From: Caballeronia sp. M1242
Lineage (GTDB): Bacteria; Pseudomonadota; Gammaproteobacteria; Burkholderiales; Burkholderiaceae
Assembly (NCBI RefSeq): GCF_017220215.1
Contig: NZ_CP071132.1
Span: 434,001-498,000 of the forward strand
Reading direction: 5' to 3'
DNA length: 64,000 nucleotides
Shown here: piece by piece, positions 1 through 8,516 of the stretch
How positions within the stretch are numbered: the stretch's first letter is position 1
Layout of the letters: every line of letters starts with the position of its first letter
Notes under the pieces: model-generated
Told to the model about the DNA's origin: nothing
The model's input: the letters and a program-made list of their open reading frames with translations, nothing else
The model's database searches: none
Position numbers and translations under genes: made by a program

Positions 1-1115
1 CCCGCGAGTCCCATCATCGCCGACGAAACAAGCAGCAGCGCGCAGCCCAGAATCGCACTCGTCAACCCCGCGATGTGCGGGAACAGCGAATTGCCTTTCG
101 CCATGAGCGTCGGATACATCGCGCCGGCGCAAAAGCCCATCACGAGCACGGGCAGCGCGAGCGTCCATACCCGAAGGCCGACGGTCAACGCGAGCAGCAG
201 CATGACGGCCGACGCAGCCGCCATCGTCCATGAGCCGATGCGCAGCCGCGCTTCGGCGCTCGGCAGACGCGGACCATGCACGCGGTTCGACAGACCGCCG
301 AAGAAGTACATCATGCCGATGCCGAGCGCGAGATAACCGAAGTACGTCGGCGGCTTGTGCAGCGTGTTCTGGACCATGAACGGTCCGACGATATTGAACA
401 CGAGCAGAATGCTGTAGCACAGGCCCTGCGCGAGAAAGCAGCTCTGAAACACCGGACTTGCGAGCACCTTGCCCGCGTTCGCCATCAGCGTGCGCGGCTC
501 GAGCCGCACCGGCCGCCGCAAGGTCTCGCGATAACGCCACACCAGCGCCCACATCACGATCGAATAGATCAGCAGGAAGACGAGGCACGCCTTCCAGCCG
601 AACGCGGTTTGCAGATGCGCACCGATCACGGGCGCGACAATCGGGGCGAGCCCCCAAGCGATCGACATATACGTGAACGCGTGCATCAACGCATGGCCTG
701 AGAACGAATCGGTGATGATGGCCTTCGCGAGCAGATTCGTCGCCGCAATGCCGAAGCCTTGCAGGCAGCGCGCGATGAGAAACGTTTCGAGGTTCGTCGC
801 GGCGAGCGACAGCAGGCAGCCGAGCGTGAAGACGACGAGCCCGAACGCGAGCACGCGCTTGCGGCCGTATGCGTCCGCCACGGGTCCGAGCGTCAGTTGG
901 CCGAGCGCGTAGGCCGCCATGTAGCCCGAGACGCTCGACTGGATCGCTTGCGGCGAGGTCGCGAAATAGCGCGCCATCGCGGGTAGCGCGGGCACGTAGA
1001 TGTCGATGGCAAGCTGCCCTGCCGATGCGAACAGACACACGAGGAACAGCAGAAAGCGCGGCGAGTTCGCCGGGCGCGCGGCGACGAATGTGCCGTCCGG
1101 ATGAGCAGGGTTCAT
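1..1115 (-). CDS. Bcr/CflA-type MFS drug efflux transporter, partial (3' end outside window)
   Basis: The translation starts MNPAHPDGTF at 1115 and runs off the left edge, giving about 371 residues of an expected ~400. It has the 12-TM drug/H+ antiporter layout. The first helix carries LAIDIYVPALPAM, the DHA1 D1 motif typical of Bcr/CflA proteins. GPVADAYGRKRVL is the MFS motif A in the loop between helices 2 and 3. FGIAATNLLAKAIITDSF matches the TM4-5 region of this family. It would act in the inner membrane, exporting small hydrophobic drugs or metabolites by proton antiport. The substrate cannot be predicted. It is a single gene read leftward; the carrier gene to its right has the same orientation, 143 bp away. 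Confidence 0.85.
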   Translation of the reverse strand, partial: MNPAHPDGTFVAARPANSPRFLLFLVCLFASAGQLAIDIYVPALPAMARYFATSPQAIQSSVSGYMAAYALGQLTLGPVADAYGRKRVLAFGLVVFTLGCLLSLAATNLETFLIARCLQGFGIAATNLLAKAIITDSFSGHALMHAFTYMSIAWGLAPIVAPVIGAHLQTAFGWKACLVFLLIYSIVMWALVWRYRETLRRPVRLEPRTLMANAGKVLASPVFQSCFLAQGLCYSILLVFNIVGPFMVQNTLHKPPTYFGYLALGIGMMYFFGGLSNRVHGPRLPSAEARLRIGSWTMAAASAVMLLLALTVGLRVWTLALPVLVMGFCAGAMYPTLMAKGNSLFPHIAGLTSAILGCALLLVSSAMMGLA

Positions 1116-1258
1116 GAAAGCGATGAAAGCGACCAAAGCGACGAAGGAGCGGATGCCGTGACGAGGCATCCGCCGGTTCAGATGGAATGATGCTTGGAAG
1201 CGGCGTCAGCGCGTATTCTGCCTGTCATCGCGCGATGCCGCCGAACGCGCCTCATCCG

Positions 1259-2224
1259 CTATGCGCCGCTGCGGTTTGCGGCGACGCGTTGCGCGTCGGC
1301 ATCGCGAGTCGACCCTTTCGCCGGACGCCCCGCCCAGTGACCCGCGAGCATCGAGCCCGACAGGTTGTGCCACACGGAAAACAGCGCGCCGGGCAGCGCG
1401 GCAATCGGCGTGAAGTAGAGCTTGCCGAGCGTCGCGGCGAGACCCGAGTTCTGCATGCCCACTTCGATCGCCAGCGTGCGGCAAACGGCTTCGTCGAAAC
1501 CGAGCAGACGCCCGCCCCAGTAGCCGCCGAGCAATCCGATGCCGTTGTGCAGCACCACGCCCAGCGCCACGACGACGCCCACCGACGCAATGCTCTTCTG
1601 CGTTCCGCCGACGACCGCCGCGATGATGAGCAGGATCGACACCATCGACACGAGCGGCAGCACCGGCTCGATCTTGCGCACCAGCTTGCCGAAGAAATGA
1701 TTCACGATCAGCCCGACGATGATCGGCAGCGCGACGATCTGCAGGATGCTCATGAGCATGCCGTGCACATCGACGGCGATGGACGCATCGACATAAAGGC
1801 GCGTGAGCAGCGGCGTCGCGAACACGCCGACGAGTGTGGAGAGCGCGCTGATCGTCACCGAAAGCGCGACATCGCCGCGCGCCAAATAGATCATCACGTT
1901 CGACGCCGTGCCGCTCGCGACGCTGCCGACGAGCACCATGCCCGCGGTGAGATCGGGCGGCATGCGCAGCGCCTTCGCGATGACCCAGGCGGCGAGCGGC
2001 ATCACGAGATAGTGCAGGACGATGCCGGCGACGACCGGCGCCGGACGCGTGAAGACGCGCCGGAAATCGTCGATGGAAAGCGTCACGCCCATCGACAGCA
2101 TGATGATGGTGAGCAGTGTCGTCACGTGCGGCGCGATGCCGGTGACCGATGACGGCGAGAAGTACGCGGCAACCGAAGCAAGTACGGCCCAGAGCGGAAA
2201 AAGACGGGTAATGCGAGCAAGCAT
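1259..2224 (-). CDS. Bile acid:sodium symporter (BASS) family transporter, PanS-like
   Basis: This is a protein of 321 residues with about 9-10 hydrophobic segments from residue 1 onward. The motifs are typical of the BASS/SBF family: LVGSVASGTASNVM and IEVGMQNSGLAATLG, the two crossover-helix regions that bind Na+ and substrate. The open frame extends upstream to 2431, but that extension is polar and arginine-rich. The ATG at 2224 is preceded by GAGGA about 8 bases upstream, which fixes the start. Bacterial members carry pantoate, ketopantoate or other organic anions with Na+. The exact substrate here is unknown. It sits alone between two unrelated genes. Confidence 0.85.
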   Translation of the reverse strand: MLARITRLFPLWAVLASVAAYFSPSSVTGIAPHVTTLLTIIMLSMGVTLSIDDFRRVFTRPAPVVAGIVLHYLVMPLAAWVIAKALRMPPDLTAGMVLVGSVASGTASNVMIYLARGDVALSVTISALSTLVGVFATPLLTRLYVDASIAVDVHGMLMSILQIVALPIIVGLIVNHFFGKLVRKIEPVLPLVSMVSILLIIAAVVGGTQKSIASVGVVVALGVVLHNGIGLLGGYWGGRLLGFDEAVCRTLAIEVGMQNSGLAATLGKLYFTPIAALPGALFSVWHNLSGSMLAGHWAGRPAKGSTRDADAQRVAANRSGA

Positions 2225-2518
2225 GTGGTGCGGTCCTCGAATGTCGTGGCGTGTGTGTTCTGAGCGAACGTCGAGCGCAGCAGCCGGCGCGTGATGCCCG
2301 AAGGCGTCACGGCGATACGTTTTGCTGCGTCGGATGGCAAAGCGCGGCGTGGGTCGCGGGCCGCGTGTGGGACGAAATGCTTGCCTTCGTGGGGCGAATG
2401 CCCGCTTACGATGCCGAGCCGCGCGGGTCACGCGCGACGCGGCCAGTCGGCGGGCAAGGCTCGTATTTTACCGGCGCCCGCCCGGAGTTCGCGCACCGCC
2501 CTGACAGGCAATGCGGAT

Positions 2519-3247
2519 TCAGCGCGTCGACTCGATGGCGGCGGGGCTCAGATCGGTCGGAAAGCAGTGGGGATGTTCGAATCCCATCGGCGAGGCGCCC
2601 GTCGAATAGATGATGTTGTCGGTGTTGTTCGGCCCCTGACCGCGCGGCACGTTGCCGAGTCCCGCGAGCTTGCGCATGCGGTATGCGATCGCATGATCGG
2701 CGCAGGCGCTGTCGCCGCTCACGCCGAGACCGCCGATCACCTTTCCGCCCGCATAGAGCGCCACGCCGCCGCCGAAGGTGATCACGCCGCCGAGCGTGCG
2801 CCCGATGCCGCTGCCGTGTTCCAGAAAGCGCGCATCGAACGGATTCGAGTTGTTCAGACCGTAGAGCGAGCCGCCCGGCTGCGTGGCCGCGTAAAGATTC
2901 GCCGTGGAGAGCGCGAGCGCATCGTTGGAGAAGCCGTTCGCCGTGTACGCCTTCGCAATCGCGATGGCGCGACTGCCGGGCCACGCGTCGCCCGTCTTGA
3001 TGACGGAGCACAAGTGCCCTTCGCGATCCACGACCGCGGCCCACATCCGGTTCGGCTTGAAGATACCGCCGTTGCCGTCGCCCGCATTGACGACTTTGGC
3101 CAGTTGATTCTCGACCAGCGAGACGGTTCCTTGGGGAAGCATGCAACGTCCCTGCGGATAGTCGTCGTAGCCGTACGCGTGAGCGAGCGGCGACACGAGT
3201 GCAACGGACATTGCGGCGGCCAACGAGTAAGACGCGATCATGCGCAT
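2519..3247 (-). CDS. Secreted GlcG/HbpS-like (DUF336) heme-binding family protein
   Basis: This is a protein of 242 residues. The N-terminal 24 residues (RMIASYSLAAAMSVALVSPLAHA) form a clear Sec signal peptide with an AHA cleavage site, so the mature protein is periplasmic or exported. The body is a DUF336/GlcG domain: WAAVVDREGHLCSVIKTGDAWPGS, then AIAKAYTANGFS, and the glycine-rich GGVITFGGGVALY followed by GGLGVSGDSACADHAIA. Characterised relatives (HbpS, GlcG) bind heme or act as accessory proteins; the function here is unproven. It has the same orientation as the upstream TetR gene but is separated from it by a likely terminator. Confidence 0.8.
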   Translation of the reverse strand: MRMIASYSLAAAMSVALVSPLAHAYGYDDYPQGRCMLPQGTVSLVENQLAKVVNAGDGNGGIFKPNRMWAAVVDREGHLCSVIKTGDAWPGSRAIAIAKAYTANGFSNDALALSTANLYAATQPGGSLYGLNNSNPFDARFLEHGSGIGRTLGGVITFGGGVALYAGGKVIGGLGVSGDSACADHAIAYRMRKLAGLGNVPRGQGPNNTDNIIYSTGASPMGFEHPHCFPTDLSPAAIESTR

Positions 3248-3379
3248 GGCGATTCTCCCGACGTATTCACGATTTAACTACACGAGTGAAGCACTAAACC
3301 GATCGCTGCCTAACAAGATAGGATGCCTTAGTGAATAGAACGAACGTTGTTTCTTCGTCGTAAACCCTGAACGAAGAAG

Positions 3380-3416
3380 AGCGCGCTGCCTACGCAAGGC
3401 TCGTAGAAAGCGCGCT
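3380..3416 (-). terminator. Stem-loop terminator downstream of the TetR gene
   Basis: A composite hairpin is visible: AGCGCGCT pairs with AGCGCGCT and, inside a 2-base bulge on each side, CTACG pairs with CGTAG around a 7-base loop. On the minus strand it follows the tetR stop and is followed by a T/C-rich run (TCTTCTTCGTT). This suits intrinsic termination, although the T-tract is interrupted. Confidence 0.5.
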
Positions 3417-3431
3417 GTAATCGGAAGAAAG

Positions 3432-4085
3432 TCAGCCCGACACCGACGCTTCCACCACGGCGAGATAGGCCGCCAGCGCCCGCTTGACCTCGCGCAGATA
3501 ACGCTTCGCGAGTTGCACGTCGCCCATCGCGGGACGCAGCTTGATGGCGAGCGCGCCGCTCGCGAGCGCGCGCAACATGTCGACGTAAAGCGCGCGCTCG
3601 GCGGGCTTCACGCTCGCCATGCGCACGTCGATCACCTTTCTGAGCGTGCCGGACTCGCGCTTGGTCTTGTCGTCGTGCGGCATGACCGACATAAGGATGA
3701 GGCAGTCAGGGTGCTGCTCCAGATACGTGATGTAAGGCGTCATGATGCGGTCGATCACCGCCTCCGACGACAACGTGCGCCACGTCTCGGTATCGATCTT
3801 ATCGAGCGCGTCGTCGATCTCGCCCATCGCTGCCTTGTGTCGATCCCAAAGCGCGCTCAACAGACTCTCGCGGTCCGGAAAGAAGTGATACATCGAGCCG
3901 ATCGGCGTCTGCGCGCTGCGTGCCACGCCATGCATGGTCACGCCCGCGAGACCTTTCTCCACAATCAGATCGGCCGTCGCGTCGAGCACCGACTCGATGC
4001 GCGCGCGCCCGCGCGCCTGCAATGGCGAACGCGCGCTGCTGGCGCGTTCAGGCGCAAGCGGGTCGTGATCGTGTGACTTCGTCAT
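3432..4085 (-). CDS. TetR family repressor of the adjacent efflux operon
   Basis: This is a protein of 217 residues. The N-terminal TetR_N domain covers roughly residues 22-70 (RIESVLDATADLIVEKG, then GVTMHGVARSAQTPIGSMYHFF, the helix-turn-helix). The rest is a helical ligand-binding domain without a recognisable subfamily. The start is supported by AAGGAG five bases upstream of the ATG. It is divergent from the HlyD/MFS/OMF efflux genes, and two perfect palindromes lie in the 166-bp gap, so it almost certainly represses both directions and is released by a pump substrate. The inducer cannot be read from the sequence. Confidence 0.9.
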   Translation of the reverse strand: MTKSHDHDPLAPERASSARSPLQARGRARIESVLDATADLIVEKGLAGVTMHGVARSAQTPIGSMYHFFPDRESLLSALWDRHKAAMGEIDDALDKIDTETWRTLSSEAVIDRIMTPYITYLEQHPDCLILMSVMPHDDKTKRESGTLRKVIDVRMASVKPAERALYVDMLRALASGALAIKLRPAMGDVQLAKRYLREVKRALAAYLAVVEASVSG

Positions 4086-4108
4086 CGGGTCTCCTTGTCG
4101 AACGAAAC

Positions 4109-4124
4109 TAGACGCATCCGTCTA
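4109..4124. promoter_or_regulatory. TetR operator 1
   Basis: TAGACG-CATC-CGTCTA is a perfect 6-bp inverted repeat with a 4-bp spacer, 24 bp upstream of the tetR start codon. It overlaps the left edge of TACAAT (4123-4128), a good -10 hexamer for the rightward efflux operon. No convincing -35 is present at 17 bp. It shares the half-site TAGACG with operator 2, and the two centres are 29 bp apart. Confidence 0.8.
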
Positions 4125-4135
4125 CAATCATGCAT

Positions 4136-4155
4136 ACTAGACGATGCCGTCTAGT
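4136..4155. promoter_or_regulatory. TetR operator 2
   Basis: ACTAGACGATGCCGTCTAGT is a perfect palindrome with 8-bp arms around ATGC. The arm contains the same TAGACG half-site and the same 4-bp spacing as operator 1. It lies at or just after the expected transcription start of the efflux operon, so repressor bound here would block initiation or clearance. Confidence 0.85.
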
Positions 4156-4251
4156 TTGGCGAGCGTGCCGCGCGAATGCCGCGGCCGCGCCATCGGATGC
4201 AGGTTCATTACGGCCGCCTTGCAGCGCGGTCATATCGAGGTTGGAGAAATC

Positions 4252-5382
4252 ATGGCAGTTACAGCGCCTGCACAGGGCGGCGAATCGAACGAGTCGACCC
4301 AACGCAAATCGTCGCGGCGACGCGTGCTGTTGCTCATCGTCGGCATCATCGCCATTGTCGCGGGCCTGATCTGGGGACTGCGCTGGTGGACGGTCGGCCG
4401 CTTCATCGAGAGCACGGACGACGCGTATCTTCAGGCGGACAGCGTGACCATCGCGCCGAAGGTAGCCGGTTACGTGACCGACGTGCTCGTCGCCGACAAT
4501 CAGGCGGTGGCGGCAGGCGCACCGCTCGCGCGGCTCGATACGCGCCAGTATCAGGCGTCGCTCGATCAGGCCAAGGCCACGCTCGATGCGCGCGCCGCCG
4601 ACATCCAGCGCGCCGAGGCCGAACTCAAGCAGCAGCACGCCAATGCCGATCAGGCCAAAGCGCAAGCCGAGGTATCGCGCGTGAGCCTCGCGCATGCTGA
4701 AGACGACGTGCGCCGTTATCGGCCGCTCGTCGCCACCGGGGCGGAAACCGAGGAGCGGCTCGCGAGCCTCGTGAGCACGCGCGATCAGGCTCGCGCCACG
4801 CTCGCCGCGAATCTGGCTGCGGCACGCTCGGCGGCCACGCAAATCGGCGCGACCGAAGCGCAGATCGTGCAGGCCCGCGCGCAGATGGAAGCCGCAGAGG
4901 CGCAGGTGAACCAGTCGAAGCTCGATCTCAACGACACCACGCTGTACAGCCCGCTCGCCGGGCGCGTCGGCGACCGCACCGTGCGCGTCGGCCAGTACGT
5001 GCAGCCGGGCACGCGTCTGATGACGGTAGTGCCGGTGCAGAGCGTGTATCTCGAAGCGAACTTCAAGGAAACACAAGTGGGCCGCATGCGCATCGGTCAG
5101 CCGGCGACGCTGCACGTCGATGCGCTGAAGGGCACCGAGCTGCACGGCGTCGTCGAGAGTTTCTCGCCCGGCACCGGCGCGCAGTTCGCGCTGTTGCCGC
5201 CGGAGAACGCGACGGGCAACTTCACGAAGATCGTGCAGCGCGTGCCGGTACGCATTCGCATCGACACCGGGCCGCAAACGCGTCAGGTCCTGCTGCCGGG
5301 GCTGTCCGTGACCGTCGACGTGGACACGAAGTCGGCCACCGATGACAGCAAGCGCATCGCAGCCGAGAATCGTCATGACTGA
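4252..5382 (+). CDS. EmrA/HlyD-type membrane fusion protein (periplasmic adaptor)
   Basis: This is a protein of 376 residues. It has a short cytoplasmic basic N-terminus, one TM helix (about 25-46), a biotinyl-lipoyl half motif (ADSVTIAPKVAGYVTDVLV, 62-80), a long alanine/glutamine-rich coiled-coil hairpin (about 100-215), then the second lipoyl half and beta-barrel (DTTLYSPLAGRVGDRTVRVG). It bridges the inner-membrane pump and the outer-membrane channel. The frame is open further upstream, but the ATG at 4252 has GGAG at proper spacing (TTGGAGAAATC). Its last codons overlap the start of the next gene by 8 bases, indicating translational coupling. Confidence 0.9.
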   Translation: MAVTAPAQGGESNESTQRKSSRRRVLLLIVGIIAIVAGLIWGLRWWTVGRFIESTDDAYLQADSVTIAPKVAGYVTDVLVADNQAVAAGAPLARLDTRQYQASLDQAKATLDARAADIQRAEAELKQQHANADQAKAQAEVSRVSLAHAEDDVRRYRPLVATGAETEERLASLVSTRDQARATLAANLAAARSAATQIGATEAQIVQARAQMEAAEAQVNQSKLDLNDTTLYSPLAGRVGDRTVRVGQYVQPGTRLMTVVPVQSVYLEANFKETQVGRMRIGQPATLHVDALKGTELHGVVESFSPGTGAQFALLPPENATGNFTKIVQRVPVRIRIDTGPQTRQVLLPGLSVTVDVDTKSATDDSKRIAAENRHD

Positions 5383-6952
5383 GGCTCGCGCGAACGCGCC
5401 GGCACGCGCCACCGCGACGGACTGGATCGCCGTGACCGCCGGCGCGCTCGGCGCGCTGATGGCCACGCTCGACATCTCCATCACGAACTCGGCGCTGCCG
5501 CAGATCCAGGGCGAAATCGGCGCGACCGGCACCGAAGGCACGTGGATTTCCACCGGCTATCTGATGTCGGAGATCGTGATGATTCCGCTCGCCGCGTGGC
5601 TCACGCGCGTCTTCGGTCTGCGCAATTTCCTGCTCGGCAACGCGGTGCTCTTCACGATGTTCTCCGCCATCTGCGGCCTTTCGCATTCACTGCCGATGAT
5701 GGTGGCCGGCCGCATCGGCCAGGGCTTCACCGGCGGCGCGATGATTCCCACGGCGCAGACCATCATCCGCACGCGGCTGCCGCGCGAACAGATGCCGGTG
5801 GGCATGACCATCTTCGGCCTGATCGTGCTGCTCGGGCCGCTCATGGGGCCGGTGGTCGGCGGCTGGCTCGCGGAAAACATCTCGTGGTCGTGGTGCTTCT
5901 TTCTCAACTTGCCGGTGGGCGTCGCGTTGGTGGCGCTCCTGCTTTCCGGCTTGCCGTCCGAGAAGTCGCAGTGGGACGCGTTCTTCAAGGCCGACTGGAT
6001 CGGCATCGCAGGTCTCGCTATCGGGCTCAGTTCGCTCACGGTCGTGCTCGAAGAAGGCCAGCGCAATCAGTGGTTCGAATCGAGCGAGATCGTGCTGCTC
6101 TCGTGCGTCGCCGCGTTCGGCATGGTGTTGATCGCCGTGTCGCAGGTGATTGCGAAGCGCCCGATCGTGCGGCTCTCGCTCTTGCGCAATCCGCGCTACG
6201 CGAGCGTCATTCTGATCGTCTTCGCCGTCGGCGCCGGACTCTACTGCGTGTCGTTTCTGCTGCCGCAGTTCCTGAGCATCGTGGCAGGCTACAACGCGCT
6301 GCAGTCGGGCTCCATCATGCTGATTTCCGGCGTGCCCGCGTTTCTCATCATGCCCGTGTTGCCGCGCCTGCTCGGCAAGGTGGACTCGCGTGTGCTCGTG
6401 ATCGCGGGCCTTCTCTGCTTCGCAGGAAGCTGCCTGCTGGACATTTCGCTGACCGCGCAAAGCGTCGGCCACGACTTCTTCTGGTCGCAGATTCTGCGCG
6501 GCATCGGCCAGATGCTCGCGATGATGCCGCTCAATCAGGCGTCGATGGCCGCGGTGTCGCGCGAAGAATCGGGCGATGCCGCCGGGCTTTACAACATGGC
6601 GCGCAATCTCGGCGGCTCGGTCGGGCTCGCGATTCTCGGCACGGTGATCGACCGGCGCAATGACTTTCATAACGCGGCCATCCGCGAATCCGTGACGGCG
6701 AATTCGGTCATCGGGCAGGAGCGCATCGCCGGAAGCGCCGCGAGTTTCTTCGCGCAGACCGGCGACATGGCGCACGCGAAGTTGCAGGCGCTCGGGCAAC
6801 TCTCGATGCAGATCGGCCAGCAAGCCGTCGTCATGACGTACTCCGAAACGTTTTATGTGCTCGCCATCGCGCTGCTCGCCTGCCTGCCGCTCGCGATGTT
6901 GCTGAAAACACCGTCGTTCAAACCCGGCGAAGCGCCGTCCGCCGGACACTGA
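5375..6952 (+). CDS. EmrB/QacA (DHA2) family MFS multidrug efflux pump
   Basis: This is a protein of 525 residues with 14 predicted TM segments, the usual DHA2 size. LDISITNSALPQIQ in helix 1 is the DHA2 motif D1. GLIVLLGPLMGPVVGG in helix 5 is the antiporter motif C. The paired ISWSWCFFLNLPVG is typical of EmrB. The start at 5375 (MTEARANAP) overlaps the adaptor stop codon; an upstream in-frame start exists but has no better ribosome site. It forms the inner-membrane engine of the tripartite pump with the flanking adaptor and channel. The substrate is unknown; drugs, phenolics or plant compounds are likely. Confidence 0.92.
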   Translation: MTEARANAPARATATDWIAVTAGALGALMATLDISITNSALPQIQGEIGATGTEGTWISTGYLMSEIVMIPLAAWLTRVFGLRNFLLGNAVLFTMFSAICGLSHSLPMMVAGRIGQGFTGGAMIPTAQTIIRTRLPREQMPVGMTIFGLIVLLGPLMGPVVGGWLAENISWSWCFFLNLPVGVALVALLLSGLPSEKSQWDAFFKADWIGIAGLAIGLSSLTVVLEEGQRNQWFESSEIVLLSCVAAFGMVLIAVSQVIAKRPIVRLSLLRNPRYASVILIVFAVGAGLYCVSFLLPQFLSIVAGYNALQSGSIMLISGVPAFLIMPVLPRLLGKVDSRVLVIAGLLCFAGSCLLDISLTAQSVGHDFFWSQILRGIGQMLAMMPLNQASMAAVSREESGDAAGLYNMARNLGGSVGLAILGTVIDRRNDFHNAAIRESVTANSVIGQERIAGSAASFFAQTGDMAHAKLQALGQLSMQIGQQAVVMTYSETFYVLAIALLACLPLAMLLKTPSFKPGEAPSAGH

Positions 6953-6956
6953 AGCA

Positions 6957-8429
6957 ATGAATCTCCACACGATGTCCCGTTCTCATTCTGGTTTCACGCG
7001 CCTGCTGCCGCTCGCGGCGCTCGCGCTCGCGGCCTGCACCGTCGGACCCGACTATCACGGCGCGCCCGAGGTCGCCGCGCAATCCGTGCAAAGCGGCGCG
7101 TTCGTGCGCGCGCCGTCACAGGGCGTGCTCGCCACGCGCGCGCCGGCCGCATGGTGGCGCTCGCTCAACGACCCGCAACTCGACGCGCTGATCGACGCCG
7201 CGCTCGCCGGCAATCTCGACGTGAAGATGGCGCAGGCGCGTTTGCGCCAGGCGCGCTCGCAATTGCGCGGGGAACGCGCGAACGCATTGCCGAAGGCTTC
7301 GGCGTCCGCGGCGGCGTTGCGCATGCGCTCGCCTGACACGGCCATCCTCGGCGGATCGGAAGGCTCGGGCGGCCGTGGCCCGCTGGACTTCTACACCGTC
7401 GGCTTCGATGCATCGTGGGAGATCGACCTCTTCGGCGGCACGCGCCGCGCGATCGAAGCGGCATCGGGCGAAGCGGAAGCCGTGCAGGCCGATCTCGCCG
7501 ATACGCAAGTGTCGCTGGCCGCCGAGGTCGCGTCCGCCTATATCGACTTGCGCGACGAGCAAGAGCGGCTCGCGCTCGCGCAGCGCACGGCCGACTATCA
7601 GCAGCAGATGCTCACGTTGACCGAGCAGCGCCGCGCACGCGGCACGGCGGCCGAAGTGGATGTCGAGCGCCTGAACACGCAGGTCAACACGACGCGCGCG
7701 ACGCTCGTGCCGCTGCAAGTGCAGATTACCGACTCGCTGGATCAACTCGCGGTGCTGACGGGCCGCGTGCCCGGCGCGCTCGATGTCGAACTCGCGCAGC
7801 CCGCGCCGCTGCCGGCGCTGCCCGCGTCGGTTCCGATCGGCGATCCCGCGACGATGCTGCAGCAGCGCCCGGATATTCGCGCGGCGGAGCGGCGTCTCGC
7901 ATCGAGCAACGCGCAGATCGGCGAGCATATCGCGGATTATTTTCCGAAGGTCTCGCTGCTCGGCGATATCGGATTCTCGGCGGCGGATCCGGGGCATCTG
8001 ATTCGCAAGGAGAACTTCTCGTGGCTGGGCGTGCCGTATCTGCAATGGAACGTGCTCGATTTCGGTCGCACGGCGGCGAGCGTCGATGCAGCGAAGGCAT
8101 CGCGTGACGAAGCCGAGGCGCGTTACGGCAAAACCGCGCTCGCCGCGCTGAAGGACGCGAACTCGGCGCTTTCGCGTTATGGCAATCAGCGCGAGCATGT
8201 CGTGCGGCTTCAGGAAGTGCAGGCGTCGTCGGAGCGGTCGGCTACGCTCGTGCGTCAACGGTACACAGCTGGCGTTTCCACGCTCATCGACTTGCTCGAC
8301 GCACAGCGCACCGAGTTCGCCGCGCAACAGGACGTCGTCGCGGCGCGCGCCGAGTTGCTGAAAGATTTCGTGTCGCTGCAAAAGAGTCTCGGCCTCGGCT
8401 GGCAGCAAGCGTCGGACTCGACTTCCTGA
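6957..8429 (+). CDS. NodT-family outer membrane efflux lipoprotein
   Basis: This is a protein of 490 residues. The lipobox LAAC places the lipidated cysteine at residue 27, followed by TVGPDYHGAPE, the classic mature N-terminus of RND/EmrAB-type outer-membrane factors. Two OEP repeats follow, with long coiled-coil helices rich in Ala, Gln and Arg (for example QQRPDIRAAERRLASSNAQIG and RYTAGVSTLIDLLDAQRTEF). It forms the TolC-like trimeric channel. It starts 4 bp after the MFS stop, so the operon is adaptor, pump, channel. No terminator is evident before the trehalase gene. Confidence 0.92.
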   Translation: MNLHTMSRSHSGFTRLLPLAALALAACTVGPDYHGAPEVAAQSVQSGAFVRAPSQGVLATRAPAAWWRSLNDPQLDALIDAALAGNLDVKMAQARLRQARSQLRGERANALPKASASAAALRMRSPDTAILGGSEGSGGRGPLDFYTVGFDASWEIDLFGGTRRAIEAASGEAEAVQADLADTQVSLAAEVASAYIDLRDEQERLALAQRTADYQQQMLTLTEQRRARGTAAEVDVERLNTQVNTTRATLVPLQVQITDSLDQLAVLTGRVPGALDVELAQPAPLPALPASVPIGDPATMLQQRPDIRAAERRLASSNAQIGEHIADYFPKVSLLGDIGFSAADPGHLIRKENFSWLGVPYLQWNVLDFGRTAASVDAAKASRDEAEARYGKTALAALKDANSALSRYGNQREHVVRLQEVQASSERSATLVRQRYTAGVSTLIDLLDAQRTEFAAQQDVVAARAELLKDFVSLQKSLGLGWQQASDSTS

Positions 8430-8516
8430 CAAACACATTCGATTGCTCTGCGGAATGCATCTTGCGACAGCGTTCAGTCTTGAACCCTGTGCTTCCGGCA
8501 TCACGCGGAGAATCGA

